The notes under the pieces are model-generated. The model was not told where the DNA came from, made no database searches, and worked only from the letters and a program-made list of their open reading frames with translations. DNA of 64,000 nucleotides from Macrotrachela quadricornifera (taxonomy: Eukaryota; Rotifera; Eurotatoria; Philodinida; Philodinidae). The stretch spans positions 771,671 through 835,670 of the forward strand of contig JAJEKB010021795.1 in assembly GCA_022393335.1 (NCBI GenBank), written 5' to 3'. Each line of letters starts with the position of its first letter. Position 1 is the stretch's first letter. Shown one piece after another: positions 1 to 11,901 of this stretch. Made by a program: the position numbers and the translations under genes.

Positions 1-75
1 CCTGTCCGTAATGGACGGGTGTCTGTAATGGGGGCTGTCTGTAATGGGTATGTCTGTAAGGGGGGGGTGGAGGGG
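1..75. repeat. Short tandem repeat at window edge
   Basis: The motif TGTCTGTAATGGG occurs about four times with small changes and is followed by a G-rich run. It is cut by the window edge, so its full extent is unknown. Confidence 0.6.
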
Positions 76-165
76 GGAGCCGCAAAACTTCGACTTAAAA
101 CTTACACTCACATTTTTCATATGTGAGTTCCACAAAAATCAGCTGTTTCCCCCTTAGTCAAATCC

Positions 166-728
166 CTCTCGGACAAAGAAAAACTATCATTTTCCATTTC
201 ACTTTTACATCGTTTAATACTTTGCTTTAAAAAAAAACAAAATATATCACAAGATGCAGCGTGAAAAGCTCTATAATTTATATAGAACAATTTATTCAAA
301 TAAGAAGAGAAGAATTTTTCGTCCATCTGGAAAAACGATTATTTTCCAGCGTCTGACATTGGTCTTACAGAATTTTACTGTTTTTGAAAATAAAAAGTAC
401 ATAATTGAAATAAGTTTTACTTTGTAGATTGCAGAACTTTTCATACTGCATCTTCTGGTATTTCTTTTTTTCACAAAAGTACATTAGGTGATAAAAAGAT
501 GAGGTAAGAAGAGAGAAGAAAAAAATGATATTTTCGCAGCGTCGAAATTTGGTCGCACAGGATTTTGCTTTTTTTGAAAGCAAAAGTACACTATTAAAAT
601 AGGCTTTACTTTATAGCTTGTAGTTCTTTTCACGCTGCATCTTGTGGTATATTTTGTTTTTTTTTAAAACAAAGTATTAAGCGATGTAAAAGTAAAATAG
701 AAAATGATAGTTTTTTTTGTCCGAGAGA
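166..728. mobile_element. Fold-back (MITE-like) element
   Basis: The two ends are long inverted copies of each other. Both ends read CTCTCGGACAAA inward, then share a stretch with ACTATCATTTTC and a conserved CACAAGATGCAGCGTGAAAA box, giving arms of roughly 270 bp. There is no coding capacity; short reading frames here come from the palindrome. No clear target duplication was seen. The GCGTGAAAAG box and its surroundings recur in the palindrome at 18961-19683, so the two are probably related. Confidence 0.75.
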
Positions 729-3488
729 GAATAAAAGAGCAAAAAGCAAATTCAGAAACTCAGATCCCATAAACGTTCGTCCTTCGTAACAATTTCTACT
801 GGATTTCGATAGATTGTGATTGATTATGATCGACCCCTATGAATCAAAAGTAGAAACCGAATTTTAAGATTCTAGTAAAAGAAAGTGCATTCTAGAGATG
901 GATTCATAGGTGTTCACCAGAATCAATTAGGATTTACAGAAATCCATACGAATTTATCAGCACTTGCGAAAATTCACCAGAGTCTATGTGAATGCATTAG
1001 GAGCGGAACGCTTCATTCTGCGTTTTGGTCTTTCACCATATTTGATTCTTAGAAGTATTGCGCATTCTAATAGAGTCTCATGGGTTTTGACAAATCTCAC
1101 AGCTTCTTAAGTTCAATAAGATCTAGTTTTCTTTAAAAATATAGTCATGCTTGCTTACGTTCGATGATTAATGAACTCTGTCATGATACAAGATGACCAT
1201 ATATTTGTCTGCTTCACGCCTTGATAGATTATGTAATTCTAAGTATCGTAAGGAATATATTGAGAGCAGAAATCATTTCTTTTTATATAAAAATCAAAAT
1301 CAAAAAGAATATTACTATCTCAACATATGCATATTGTATTTGCAAACAGAGATTATAACCGCAGAAAAGCTTAAGATGATGTCGATATTGATTTACTGCT
1401 ACATGAGTCTACTGCATTCTTTCTGCAGTTGTAAAAATAAAATGTAAGAGAGGCCAACAAAAGTACCAAGATAACGAACTGATGAAGTAAGAATGCGTTT
1501 ATATCATCTTATTTCATTTTTTTTCATTCTTACATATGCAGTCGGTGAAAATGTGAAGATAGAATGTGCAAAGAAGTAAGTTCTGAAGGCAAGCAAGAGT
1601 ATATCATTTTTTTTTCTTTTTTTTGACATTGAATTTTTTCAAAAGCGTTTTGTCATTGTGTATCTCTCCAAGTTGTACCAAGCTGATGAGTTTAACTGTA
1701 AGAGAATGTATTGAAATCAATCCAGCTTTCTTTTTGTTTCTTTAGCGTCTTCTCTTTATAATGACTGATTGTAGACATACACCAGTCTCAGTTCAGAATT
1801 GGAGACTGGGTATCCAGTTAATTGGAACTGGTGCTTATCTAATAATCAACTGATTCCCAATCATATGTTTATGTAAGACAAATTCTGAGCATAAGTGAGA
1901 TTGTTTTCAAAAGAACATTGAAACCGGACTCGTATTTATAGGTTAGTGTAAAAATAGTAATTTTTCATTTGACAAGAGCATTTCAAAGTACCTCATCAAA
2001 TGAATATTAGTGAGATACGATATAAAGATCTGAAACTGCGATTAAAACTGCTTAATGATCTTTTTTCAACTTTCCAAGATCAGAATTGTATGTAGACAGA
2101 AAGTTTTAAATCTGTATTCTCTACTTTTGAATTATGACTACGATAGCTTAATTAATCCGATCACAACCTCTCGAAGTGCATAATAAATAGATTTAATATT
2201 TCAACAGATTCTTGATTTTGAAACGCGTCTCTAGAGTCAGATCTCGAATGAAATTCTCACGTAAATATCTATAAGTTTCACAAAACTAACTTGAAAAATC
2301 TACCATAGCCTACAAAGTAAATAGGAGAAAGTAAAAAAAAAAGAACCAACAGACTATCCATCTATCTTAATCAAGATTCTCAAGTAATTTGGTGGTGAAG
2401 TAACATGTTTTAGAGTAATTTTTATTGAAGTCCACAACGATGATGAAAGTTAAGTATCGATGTATGAAATGTATCATAACTTACCAGCAAAAATTGCAAG
2501 ATACTTTAAAATTTCATGAAAGTCCTGGTAGATGTAAAGGAAGCTTCTTTAACTAAGCAAAAGTGCCGCAAAATGTTATTGCTGACTTACGAATAGTGCG
2601 TATAAGAGTTGATTTCTGATTCCATATTTAGAAATTCAGAACTCCATACAGATTTTTGCTGCTAGAAATGAGAACCACATTTTTTTTCTAAGTGCTTTTT
2701 TTGAGGAGACCAGAAATATGTAATTTCCTGAGTTAATACCCATACTAGACTTATAATACGTTTTGACTTATTTTCTAGTTTGAGAAACTCATAGATTATT
2801 ATATAGGATGTTGTATTTGTTAGTCATTCAATATTATGTCTCATTATGATATGAATAATAGAATTGAATAAAAAGTATTTCCAGTGTATTAGCTTACTTT
2901 TCTATCAAGGAGAATACATTTTCTTCTATGATGTTGAACTTAACAGAACTAATTCTATGAGCTCCATAATTATTACGCTGTTCTAGTGAACACAAACGAT
3001 GAGGTTAACGAGGCTGTAGCATAATTTGTATTGAAGTAATTCCTAGAACTTCAGACCGAAATCAATTGTATAATGTTAGATATAGACATTGCATCTGTAA
3101 TTACTTAAAAGAATTCCGTAATTGTCGATTGTTCGCAATTTCCGAACATCGGGGATGGCATTAGTCAACTCAACTAAAATGACTCATCATTCAAGCAGTC
3201 TACATTTTCAGAGTCGTGATAATCAACTTTACGCTCAACTTATATTCGAAAACGTTCAACATCATCGTATAGGATGTCTTCTTCATCGAAAAGTGAATTC
3301 AAGATTTCTACAAAAGATTGCATAATTAACTATATTAGTTTGGTAGCTCTTTCTTGTTACCATGTCAATTTATAGCCTCTCAATGATCATTTGTTGATCT
3401 GTTTGTTTTTCACACATGATAAAAACGATGCTTTAAATTAGGAGTGTCAGTTTTCATCACTGTTGCTGAAAATTGAAACCTATGAAGG
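729..3488. other. Gene-free AT-rich stretch
   Basis: No reading frame with protein-like composition, no tRNA and no strong repeat was found. The frames at 1193-1447 and 3122-3325 are short and show no recognisable domain. Confidence 0.5.
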
Positions 3489-3662
3489 TGATCAACTTGA
3501 ATGAGACCCTATTTTGATACAGCTCTATTGTAAGGATAAAGCCTACTATTATCCGGGCCATATAACAGAGGATCCTGGATAACTATGGATTGGCCCGAAT
3601 AACATGAATTTTTATCCTTACAATAGGGTTTTATCAAAATAGGGTCTCATTCAAGTTGATCA
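3489..3662. mobile_element. Short fold-back element
   Basis: The ends read TGATCAACTTGAATGAGACC and its reverse complement. The arms continue through TATTTTGATA and ATTGTAAGGATAAA with a few mismatches, around a loop that itself contains GGGCCA/TGGCCC. The 174-bp size and non-coding content fit a MITE. No convincing target duplication was found. Confidence 0.75.
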
Positions 3663-4688
3663 TCCCTCTACACATAGTTTTCGATCTTTAGGAACGAGAA
3701 CCATAGTCCCAGGCATGTACCAAACCCGAATTTTTCGAACCCAACTATGTCCTCAATCGGCTAATTCCAATTTAAAAATGCTGAGAAGTGAGAATTTGAG
3801 AGTTTGTCAATCACGTGTCTTCAGAAATAGTAATTAGTACTCAAGACTTCACAGAAAGAAAGAAAAGTATGTCTTAAATCTTACAATCGAAGATCGCATA
3901 GCATAAATTAAAAAGATTGAACATGTTAGTGTTAAAAGAAAGTTCTCATCGCCAAACTAACAAATTGAAAGTATGACATGCCAATCGCATACCCGGGTAA
4001 AGATTTTTGAATTTCAAGGCATCTAAAATGTAGCCTTAAAAATGAATCTAGAAAGCTTTTCTCCACTCTTCTGAAGAAAAAATTCATGTTATTCAGACCA
4101 ATTAGGAGGGTTCAGAGGAGTTTTCTTTCATATGCTTCGAATGGCAACATGCATTGTCCTTATACTAGTACACTCAACCTCATTCTTAAACGTAAATTTC
4201 ATTTATCATGAAACTCAAGGATTTTTGCCCAGACACGTCATATCTTAGATTTGTTAGTTTGATGGCGAGAATTTTCTTTTGACCTGAACATGATCAATCT
4301 CGTTAGCTTATAGTACGTCATTTGCTATTGTTAGAACGCTAGGCTGAACGAAGAACTCAATAATAATGGTGTGCTGCTAATATGATCTTACTATCAGTAA
4401 ATTGAATTTATCTTAATGGGAACAGAATGGACCTACCAAAATGTTTGCGACATTTTCTTATTTTGCAGATATTTCTGCTTAGATAAATGATAAAATCTCG
4501 ATTTTTTGTTAAAAGATGCGTCTTGAAAAGTTCTACAAAAGATGTCTTGCTGAATCTCTAGTGACTTGCACTAATTAGTTGTTCCATACTTAAAATGAAC
4601 AATCTACGTAGTAGTGCTACTTCCTACCATACCATATACACTAAAAATGTATCAAGAACTTTCTTGTTTTGTTTATATCTCGACTCAC

Positions 4689-5299
4689 GAGGGAACCGCT
4701 CCAACTGATTCATCGCTTTTAAGTCGAAAGGGTGTGCATTATGTAGATCCTAATGAGCTATGAATACACTGAAAAAATTTCGGGCTCATAGCTTATTACA
4801 GCGGAGATATCGCATTTTGAAGGGTATCTTTTCTCTCAGTCCCGTGATCCCTCTCAGGAACATCAGAAAAACTGACTTTCGAATTTCAAGTTGAAACTTT
4901 TCGCTGAGATAGCTCTTAGAGAGAATAGTGCACTATAAAAGTTTCAGCTTTTTCAATCGCTCCTATTCTGAAATAAGGACATCAGAATCTCCTATTATAT
5001 AAGTGATAAGGAGAACGTGTTGTTATTATAGTCATATCTTAGGATAGGAACAACAGAAACATCTGAAACTTTCACAATACACTATGAAAAGTATCAACTT
5101 GAAATTCGAAAGTCAGTTTTTCTGATGTTCCTGAGAGGGATCACGGGACTGAGAGAAAAAATACCCTTCAAAATGCGATATCTCCGCTGTAATAAGCTAT
5201 GAGCCCGAACTTTTTCCAATGTATTCATAGCTCATTAGGATCTACATAATACACACCCATTCGACTTAAAGGCGATGAATCAGTTGCGGGGGTTCCGTC
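4689..5299. mobile_element. Large fold-back element
   Basis: This 610-bp palindromic element has arms of about 230 bp. Shared blocks include CAACTGATTCATCGC, AAGCTATGAGCCCGAA-like sequence, AGCGGAGATATCGCATTTTG and CATCAGAAAAACTGACTTTC, each present once in each orientation. It is non-coding. A diverged relative lies at 11134-11630, with the same order of blocks. Confidence 0.8.
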
Positions 5300-7163
5300 A
5301 TCAGACGAACTGTTAAATCTTGATTGTTTTTAAAGGACGCGCTGTCAAAAGGTCTTCAAGAGACGCATGAACAAATTTCTACTGATATGCACTGTTAATT
5401 TGTCTAGATGATTGTTATGATCTGTGTCGGCAACATTATATCGTCTTGTCGTCAATATTTATCATTTTTTCGTTCTTGTCCTCTCTTTTCTTTTTCCTTT
5501 TTTTCTCATCTTCTCTGATGTCTGGTCGTTCGCTATACATACATCTATAGACAGGTGTGTCTCATTTGATTTACATTTGCGTGTAGTCTAATAATTTATT
5601 TTTCAACAGAAAAGGAATGAAGTTAGCTTCAAATCTTAATAACGATAAGTAGTGAAGATCTACGTGGTATTTCTATTATTTATTACAATAAATGAAAAAA
5701 AGCACCTGAAACTGCAGTCTTATTAACAAGCAAGGTTCACCGTACTACAACTCATCATTAGATGTGTCAATAGAATCGAACTTGTGGATTTAATGCGGAA
5801 AAACCAACAAGAAGAATAAGTAAGCGAACCAGACGGATAATCAATTTAGTTTAAACAGGACTTCAATCGGAAAACATAAGAAAAAGTTCACGAGCAATGC
5901 CAAAAGAGTCCTCAAAGACGATTTCGGTAAAAATGCTATTGTAGAATATACGTTCAGAACCTTCAAAACCATCAACAGACACCTTGAAAACGTTGTTGTA
6001 CGTGGATTAGGAAAAATTCAAAAGTGAAAACGTACAAAAGATGATGTTTACAGATAAAAAACTTTTTTACTTAAAGTAGTTATCAAAATTTCAAGAACGA
6101 TGTCGTTTTAGCCAGAAATAGATGGTATGGTGGCAAAAATAATGGTCTTTTTGAAGAGAAGAGTTTTCCGTTGCGATGATGATTGCAATAGATGTTACAT
6201 GGAATAGACTCATGACCCCGTTATATTTAAAAAAAATAAAGGTTTAATTGGTAACAATTATCATGGAAAATTACTATCATTTTACAGAGAGAACGGAAAG
6301 AAACTATTTATGCATTCAGCATGGTATATAGCGCAAGACAGGGCAACTTTCCATATTGATCAATAAGCACAAGACTGATACAGAAGGAATTCAAAGTTAT
6401 TTATGTCAAAAAATCGATGGGCTTCGAGCTTTTCAAAGTAAAATCTCTTGAATTACTACATCTGGGACAGAATCAACAGAAATATTGATATATAAAGAGA
6501 AATTGTAAACTCTTAGAAAAAGATTGATTTGAATTATATGTACGAAAAGTTATCAAAGTATTTCTTTGAAGAGTATATTCAGTTGAACAATATAATGATG
6601 CAGCGGTCGTCGATGAACATTCATGATGGTTATAAAAATTTCATTGTAATCTCTTGAAGATCAAATCATTAAGTTAGAAAAAACTTGATTTTGAGATACA
6701 AAATACTTTTTAAAAACGTTTCGAATATGATTTTGATACTAGATATGGTAAAAATAGTCACATTTCGTAGCTCTTCACCTTTAGCCATATAAGAAACTCA
6801 CGAGTGCATATTAGTAGAGATTTATTTATGCAGCTTTTGTATAGATCTTTTTACGATGCATCTTGTAACAAAAAATTGAAATATTGCCACTTATATCTAA
6901 GCCGAAATATATAGGAGATAAGAAATATTGAAAATGCTCTGGCACATCTGGTACAAAACAGATGTGCCTGAGACGAATCTCAAATATTCGCATGCTTCAA
7001 AGAGCAGAATAACTGAAATAAGTAAGATGAATAAGAGAGAAAACACTGCACAATGTTTTCCTGAAAATATAAGAGGGGTAACATTTTTTTATATTTTAGT
7101 TGAAAGTGCGTTTGTTGATGTAAATATAACTCGATGCATATACCTATCAGTTAAAAATGATCT
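5300..7163. other. Gene-free stretch with fragments
   Basis: AT-rich and full of stops. A 100-codon frame at 6928-7230 runs into the MITE at 7172, so its last part is element sequence and it is not accepted as a gene. GATGCATCTTGTAAC near 6856 resembles the internal box of the element at 166-728 and may be a relic of it. Confidence 0.4.
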
Positions 7164-7171
7164 AGCCGATT

Positions 7172-7430
7172 CATACAATGGTCTATTTGATTTTAGATTG
7201 AATTCAAAAAAAAAATTCACCCCAATTTAAAATTGAATTGCAGAGACTATGGGACTTCATGGGACTTTCATAAAGTCCCATGAAATCCCGTGTTGTCCCA
7301 TAGTTCCATGAAGTTTCGTGTAATCCTATGAAGTGTCGTAGTCCCGTTAGGTCCATAGGGTGTGGGAAAAGATTAGATGAAATTTTTTTTCTTTTAGAAT
7401 TCAATCTGAGATCGAAACGACCATAGACTC
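7172..7430. mobile_element. hAT-type MITE with 8-bp target duplication
   Basis: The element is flanked by perfect AGCCGATT copies at 7164-7171 and 7431-7438. Its ends are imperfect inverted repeats: ATGGTC followed by AGATTGAATTC on the left, with the reverse complement on the right. An internal block repeats GGGACTT/AAGTCCCATGAA motifs in both orientations. It is 259 bp and non-coding. An 8-bp duplication is characteristic of hAT transposases, which must be supplied in trans. Confidence 0.8.
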
Positions 7431-7590
7431 AGCCGATTGATTTCAATTATACAGTGCGCATATACAAAAAAAGTTTTCCAAAGAGATTTTCAAATATCTT
7501 GTATAAATATGAAAAAATTATACTTTTTTTAGATATACTCAGTCTTTGGAGGATTTTATCATCTAGTTACATATTCTTGTATTCAATAAT

Positions 7591-8496
7591 ATGCTCTATA
7601 AAAAAGGGCTTAATTCCAGAAGCAAGACAGTTCAGATAATTGGTATTGTTGGTCTTTTCTGTGCTTTAACAGCTATATCAACTTTTTACTGGACATATGA
7701 TATAAAAAGCATCCCATTGCAGAAAAAATCGTTTGCGCGCTATGAACTCAACTCCGTATGTGCGATACAGAAGAATGATAGTGGCCGATCTAACGCAGCT
7801 CAGACGTTTGATAGAATTTTTCACACTGGATATTGGGGAAGCAAAGAAAGTAAAAGTGGTGGGGGATCCACAATTGCAGGAGCGATTGATTGGATTAGTT
7901 ATCTTAATTCTATTATCAAGGAATATCATATTCGCTATGTAGCTGACATACCATGTGGTGACACAAATTGGCAATTTGCTTCGCGTGAAATGAACAGTTT
8001 ATCTCTCTATTTTGGAGGCGACATATCAACATCAGTTATTTCTGAAAATCAGAAACGATACACTGATCATTTAAACAAAATATTTTCGTTCTGGGATTTG
8101 GTTCAATGCCCAATACCTCGTTTCTCAATAAAAAATTCAACAGGAACTTTTATAAATAATACTTTTGATCTAATAATAGTCCGTGACGCTCTACAGCACA
8201 TGAACATCTTAAACGGTCTGAAAGTTATGAAAAACATTGTCATGAGTGGTATTCCATATTTGGCCGTTAGTTCATATCCTTCTCAACCTTGCGCTAACTT
8301 CTGTATCGCCGGGAGCATATCTGATGGAGCAACATACGCCAACAATATGAACTGTCCACCATTCAATTTACCGGCTCCATTAATAAAAAAGCCATCGCAT
8401 AATACCATAAAGCATGAACCTGATGAATTTCATCTGTATAAAATAGATTCTCAATTTATCAAAATAATTGAAACTTATGATCAAGCTTGCCGTTGA
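7591..8496 (+). CDS. Membrane-anchored SAM-dependent methyltransferase-like protein
   Basis: Intact single-exon frame of 301 residues. Residues 16-35 form one hydrophobic segment after a short basic N-terminus, suggesting a type II anchor that puts the catalytic domain in the Golgi/ER lumen. The core reads as a class I methyltransferase: motif I VADIPCGD at 117-124, an acidic strand GGDIS at 142-146, and FDLIIVRDALQHM near 192-204. The enzyme would transfer a methyl group from SAM; the acceptor cannot be told from sequence, though the anchor suggests a glycan or secreted substrate. The start at 7591 precedes the anchor; a later ATG would remove it. The lack of introns and the bacterial-like core fit horizontal acquisition, which is an inference. 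A hAT-type MITE ends 160 bp upstream and may lie in the promoter. Confidence 0.75.
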   Translation: MLYKKGLNSRSKTVQIIGIVGLFCALTAISTFYWTYDIKSIPLQKKSFARYELNSVCAIQKNDSGRSNAAQTFDRIFHTGYWGSKESKSGGGSTIAGAIDWISYLNSIIKEYHIRYVADIPCGDTNWQFASREMNSLSLYFGGDISTSVISENQKRYTDHLNKIFSFWDLVQCPIPRFSIKNSTGTFINNTFDLIIVRDALQHMNILNGLKVMKNIVMSGIPYLAVSSYPSQPCANFCIAGSISDGATYANNMNCPPFNLPAPLIKKPSHNTIKHEPDEFHLYKIDSQFIKIIETYDQACR

Positions 8497-10154
8497 ATCT
8501 AAAACAATTTGATTAATATTGACTGAAGAATTACTATTATTTATGTTTTATGCAGAAAAACTTTTTGAGAGTTCTTTTGCTGTGCAATTTCAGATTCGTC
8601 GTTGAATCAATGTTGATTTTTTTTCCAAAAAATTAAGATGCTCTTTTAGGCACTCATACACTAGTTATTCTTACAGATTTATAACTGATAACGATAAGCA
8701 GCCATTGCAGTCTAGTAGAGAGACTACATGTTTTATATGAATTTCTTAGAAAATTATTTGAATTTCTAAAATGAATATAAACTCTATACTTACTTTTGTC
8801 TGTTACAAATGGTGATAATATAAAATATATAATAGGATAATGAACATATAATGCTCTATTTATATCATTCCACGGTATTCTCAGCAAAAGAGATGTTGTA
8901 AGATATAAAAGATTTATACCTTATATCTTCGTTACCTCCTCTATCTCCTATGACTCTATTATATCTAGAAAAGAACTATGAATAGAGGATGTAAGGCCGT
9001 TTCGGGAATTGATTTAAGGTTTTTGCAAACTCTGAAAAGGGCAGAATGTGGGAAACTCGTATTGTTTCAGGAGATCAGTCCGATTTTTTGAACAGACAAT
9101 TAAATTTCGAAAGTTCACCTGACTTTTTGGGAAGTTAGGAAGACATTATACACTCCAGTAAATCTTGGCAGAAACTATAAACTAGACTAATAAAAATGAA
9201 TAAAAACTGAATTATTTGTGAAGGCACTATTTTACCAATTGCTTCATAATTTGCTTGCATCAGTCAGTATGAGAGTTCGTCCACATATGAAAAGCTACTC
9301 TGAGACAAGCAAAAAATGCCATTGAAAAGACTGATCATTTTGCCATGTTGACACACAAAACAAACTACCACTGATCTTCTGTATGAGTAACAGTTTACCA
9401 ATAATGATTATGCTATTTTGTTACAAGGTAATCGATAAAAACATGCATCATAGAGTAGATAGTTTAATGCTTCAACAAATACTGATTGAATTCTTCGGAT
9501 TTTTACATAAATATATAAAGTCGATAATCATATAGGTAGCAATAGCATTCTTCTTCATAATGACCTGATTAATGCGTGAGAACAAAGTATTTCATCGTCC
9601 CTCTGAGAGAAGATTCCCAAATTTGAAATTTCAATTTTAATCGGCTTTATGCAAGTTTGGAAAACACGATGAGTGGATCTGCAATGATATAAAGCCGATT
9701 TATCGTTAAGAAGGAGAAGAAGACAATAATCAATATAATGAACAACTGAATTATATTACATTAGTGCTAATAGAAAATGATCGAAAACAGGATGAGAATC
9801 TGTTATTATGATGATAGAACCAATGAATCAATATTTCCCATGTTATTTATATTAGCTGGTAAGCATAATCTTCTATTTAGGACGACATCAAAATTGAGTT
9901 TCCGACATTTGAGCAAGGGAAAATGACTATTCTGGCATTCTCATCCATTTCGAACAATTTTCAGTCATTCCAATCCATTCTGACAAGTTCAATGTTTGCC
10001 TGTTTCCGGCTTAAAGACTAAAGATAAGAGACAAAGGTCATAGATTAATGTTCAACCACAATAAACGGAAGAAACCTGTATTAACATTTTCAACCATTCA
10101 AGTGGTTCGAAATCAGTCTTTTCCCCTTGATCAAAGCTGTATTTCCAAAAAACC
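8497..10154. other. Gene-free AT-rich stretch
   Basis: No supported gene. The minus-strand frame at 8654-8887 has no recognisable domain. Confidence 0.45.
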
Positions 10155-10640
10155 ATCTTCTTCACTATTACAAACACAACACATGTGATTCTTCGAGGTG
10201 CATTTCAACAGATCGTGCAAACCTCTTATCGGCCTGGATAACCCTATTCGCTGTTCTTATAATAGTGCTAAATTCGGTTACCCAACGAATGGCTTCACTT
10301 CCCTCCAATTCTCTGTTTCTCCACTATTGTATTGAGACAACATGATGCTATTTGGGACGTATTTTAGCAGATCATGAAAACCTCCTATCGGTGTGGACAA
10401 TCATAATCATTGTTCTTATAAGAATGGCAAACTAGTTTGCCCAACGAACGGTTTCATTTCCCTCCTCTGCAATCCTCTATATCTCCACTGATGTATTTAC
10501 ACAACATGGTGTTGTTCGAGGCGCATTTTAGAGGATCTATGAAAACATATAATCGGCCTGGATAACTCTATTCACTGTTCTGACTATAGTGGCAAGATCG
10601 ATCCCCCAACGAACCGTTTGACTTCCCCCCTCGCCTCCTC
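10155..10640. repeat. Tandem repeat of about 165 bp, three units
   Basis: Three diverged units share TTCGAGG.GCATTT, TCGGCCTGGATAAC, CACTGTTCT and CCCAACGAA. in the same order and orientation, starting near 10190, 10350 and 10517. The 72-codon frame at 10127-10345 lies inside the first units and is not a gene. Confidence 0.75.
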
Positions 10641-11133
10641 TTACCCACAGTGGGCAACTAGGTGACAAAAACGATTTTCGAGATTCGAATCCATATCATA
10701 ACTAGCATTGAAGCTATCTTCGTCCTGCATTTAAATGCATCTTGGTTGCCGCTCTGTAGTGAGTATGTAGTAAATAGTAGGTACCACAATATGCATAAAA
10801 TAGATGGACATCATTAATAGTACATTTAAGTCAAATGTATGTTTTAAATTAAGAATCTAGTTATATCCATTAGTTATCATGTAGTTATACAGTGTTATAT
10901 ATCTACTATATATTACAGACCGTTTAGACTTCTTGAAGTTCTTTAGGCTATAATAAGATCAAAAACTTACATTCAGTATAGTGAAATGTAGCCACTGGCA
11001 TGTAAGACAGTTCGTTCATGAGATTTGGTAGGAGTTTAAATTCAAGTTTTATTTTATCGTTTGATTGAACGTGTTATAGTATATCTTTAGTTAATGTGCA
11101 CAGATGTGCCATCAAATCTTGACCGAAATATGT

Positions 11134-11630
11134 GGCATTTTGTAGCAGAATACCATGGTCCCCTTCTGGTTTACCTGAAAAGTCACCTTTCGAATTTAGA
11201 CTTGAAACTTTGCACAAATAAAGGACTCAATGAGACTAGTTAATCCTGAAAGTTTCAGATTTCTTGATTGCTCCTATCCTTAAATATCAATATTTAACAT
11301 TCTGTGCTATAAGATAAAAAAAGATTTTTTTTTTCTTATACCCATATCGCGAGATCGTAGGGACCAAAAATCAAAAACTTTCAGAATAAACGAGTCCCAT
11401 TATGTCCTTTCTCTAGGTAAAGTTTCAAGTCGAAGTTCGAAAACCGTTTTTTTAGGTGAACCTGAGGGTCCATGGCTTTTTCCTAAAAAATGCCGTAAAA
11501 ATTAAATATCTCGACAGAAATAAACTGTAAGCAAACTTTTTTCAGGATATTCATAACTCATTAAACCCTACACAATAGACATAGTTACGATTCAAAAGCA
11601 ATATGGCAATGGGAAGTTGCTCCTGGTCAC
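11134..11630. repeat. Diverged fold-back element related to 4689-5299
   Basis: Inverted blocks face each other: CCATGGTCC..CTGGTTTACCTGAAAA on the left against its complement near 11450-11480, and ACTTGAAAC.TT on both sides. The outer right part (CTCATTAAACCCTACACAATAGAC) matches the order of sequence in the arm of 4689-5299. The left outer arm is missing or too decayed to see. Confidence 0.6.
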
Positions 11631-11901
11631 CTTTTTCTGCCCACTATGTCCCCTTTCCCACTCAATTCTTGTTTCTTTACTATTGGTAACCCCAAATAAT
11701 CATAAAGACCTATGAAGGACGTGCCTAAATAGGGTATCAAGATCTTTGAATGGTAGCCCTTATTAGGATATAAGGATAGCCTTAAGGCCCCCTTCCACCC
11801 TAAAATGTCAATTTTCATCAAATTGTACGATTTTTTGATTTATAGCGCACTAGGTAGAACAAAGCCTACGCTATCGAACGCACTATAGTTTATTGGGTTT
11901 A

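Noticed and set aside
6928..7230. A 100-codon gene upstream of the methyltransferase
   Set aside because: Its last third is MITE sequence and the part before has no motif; it may be a relic at most.
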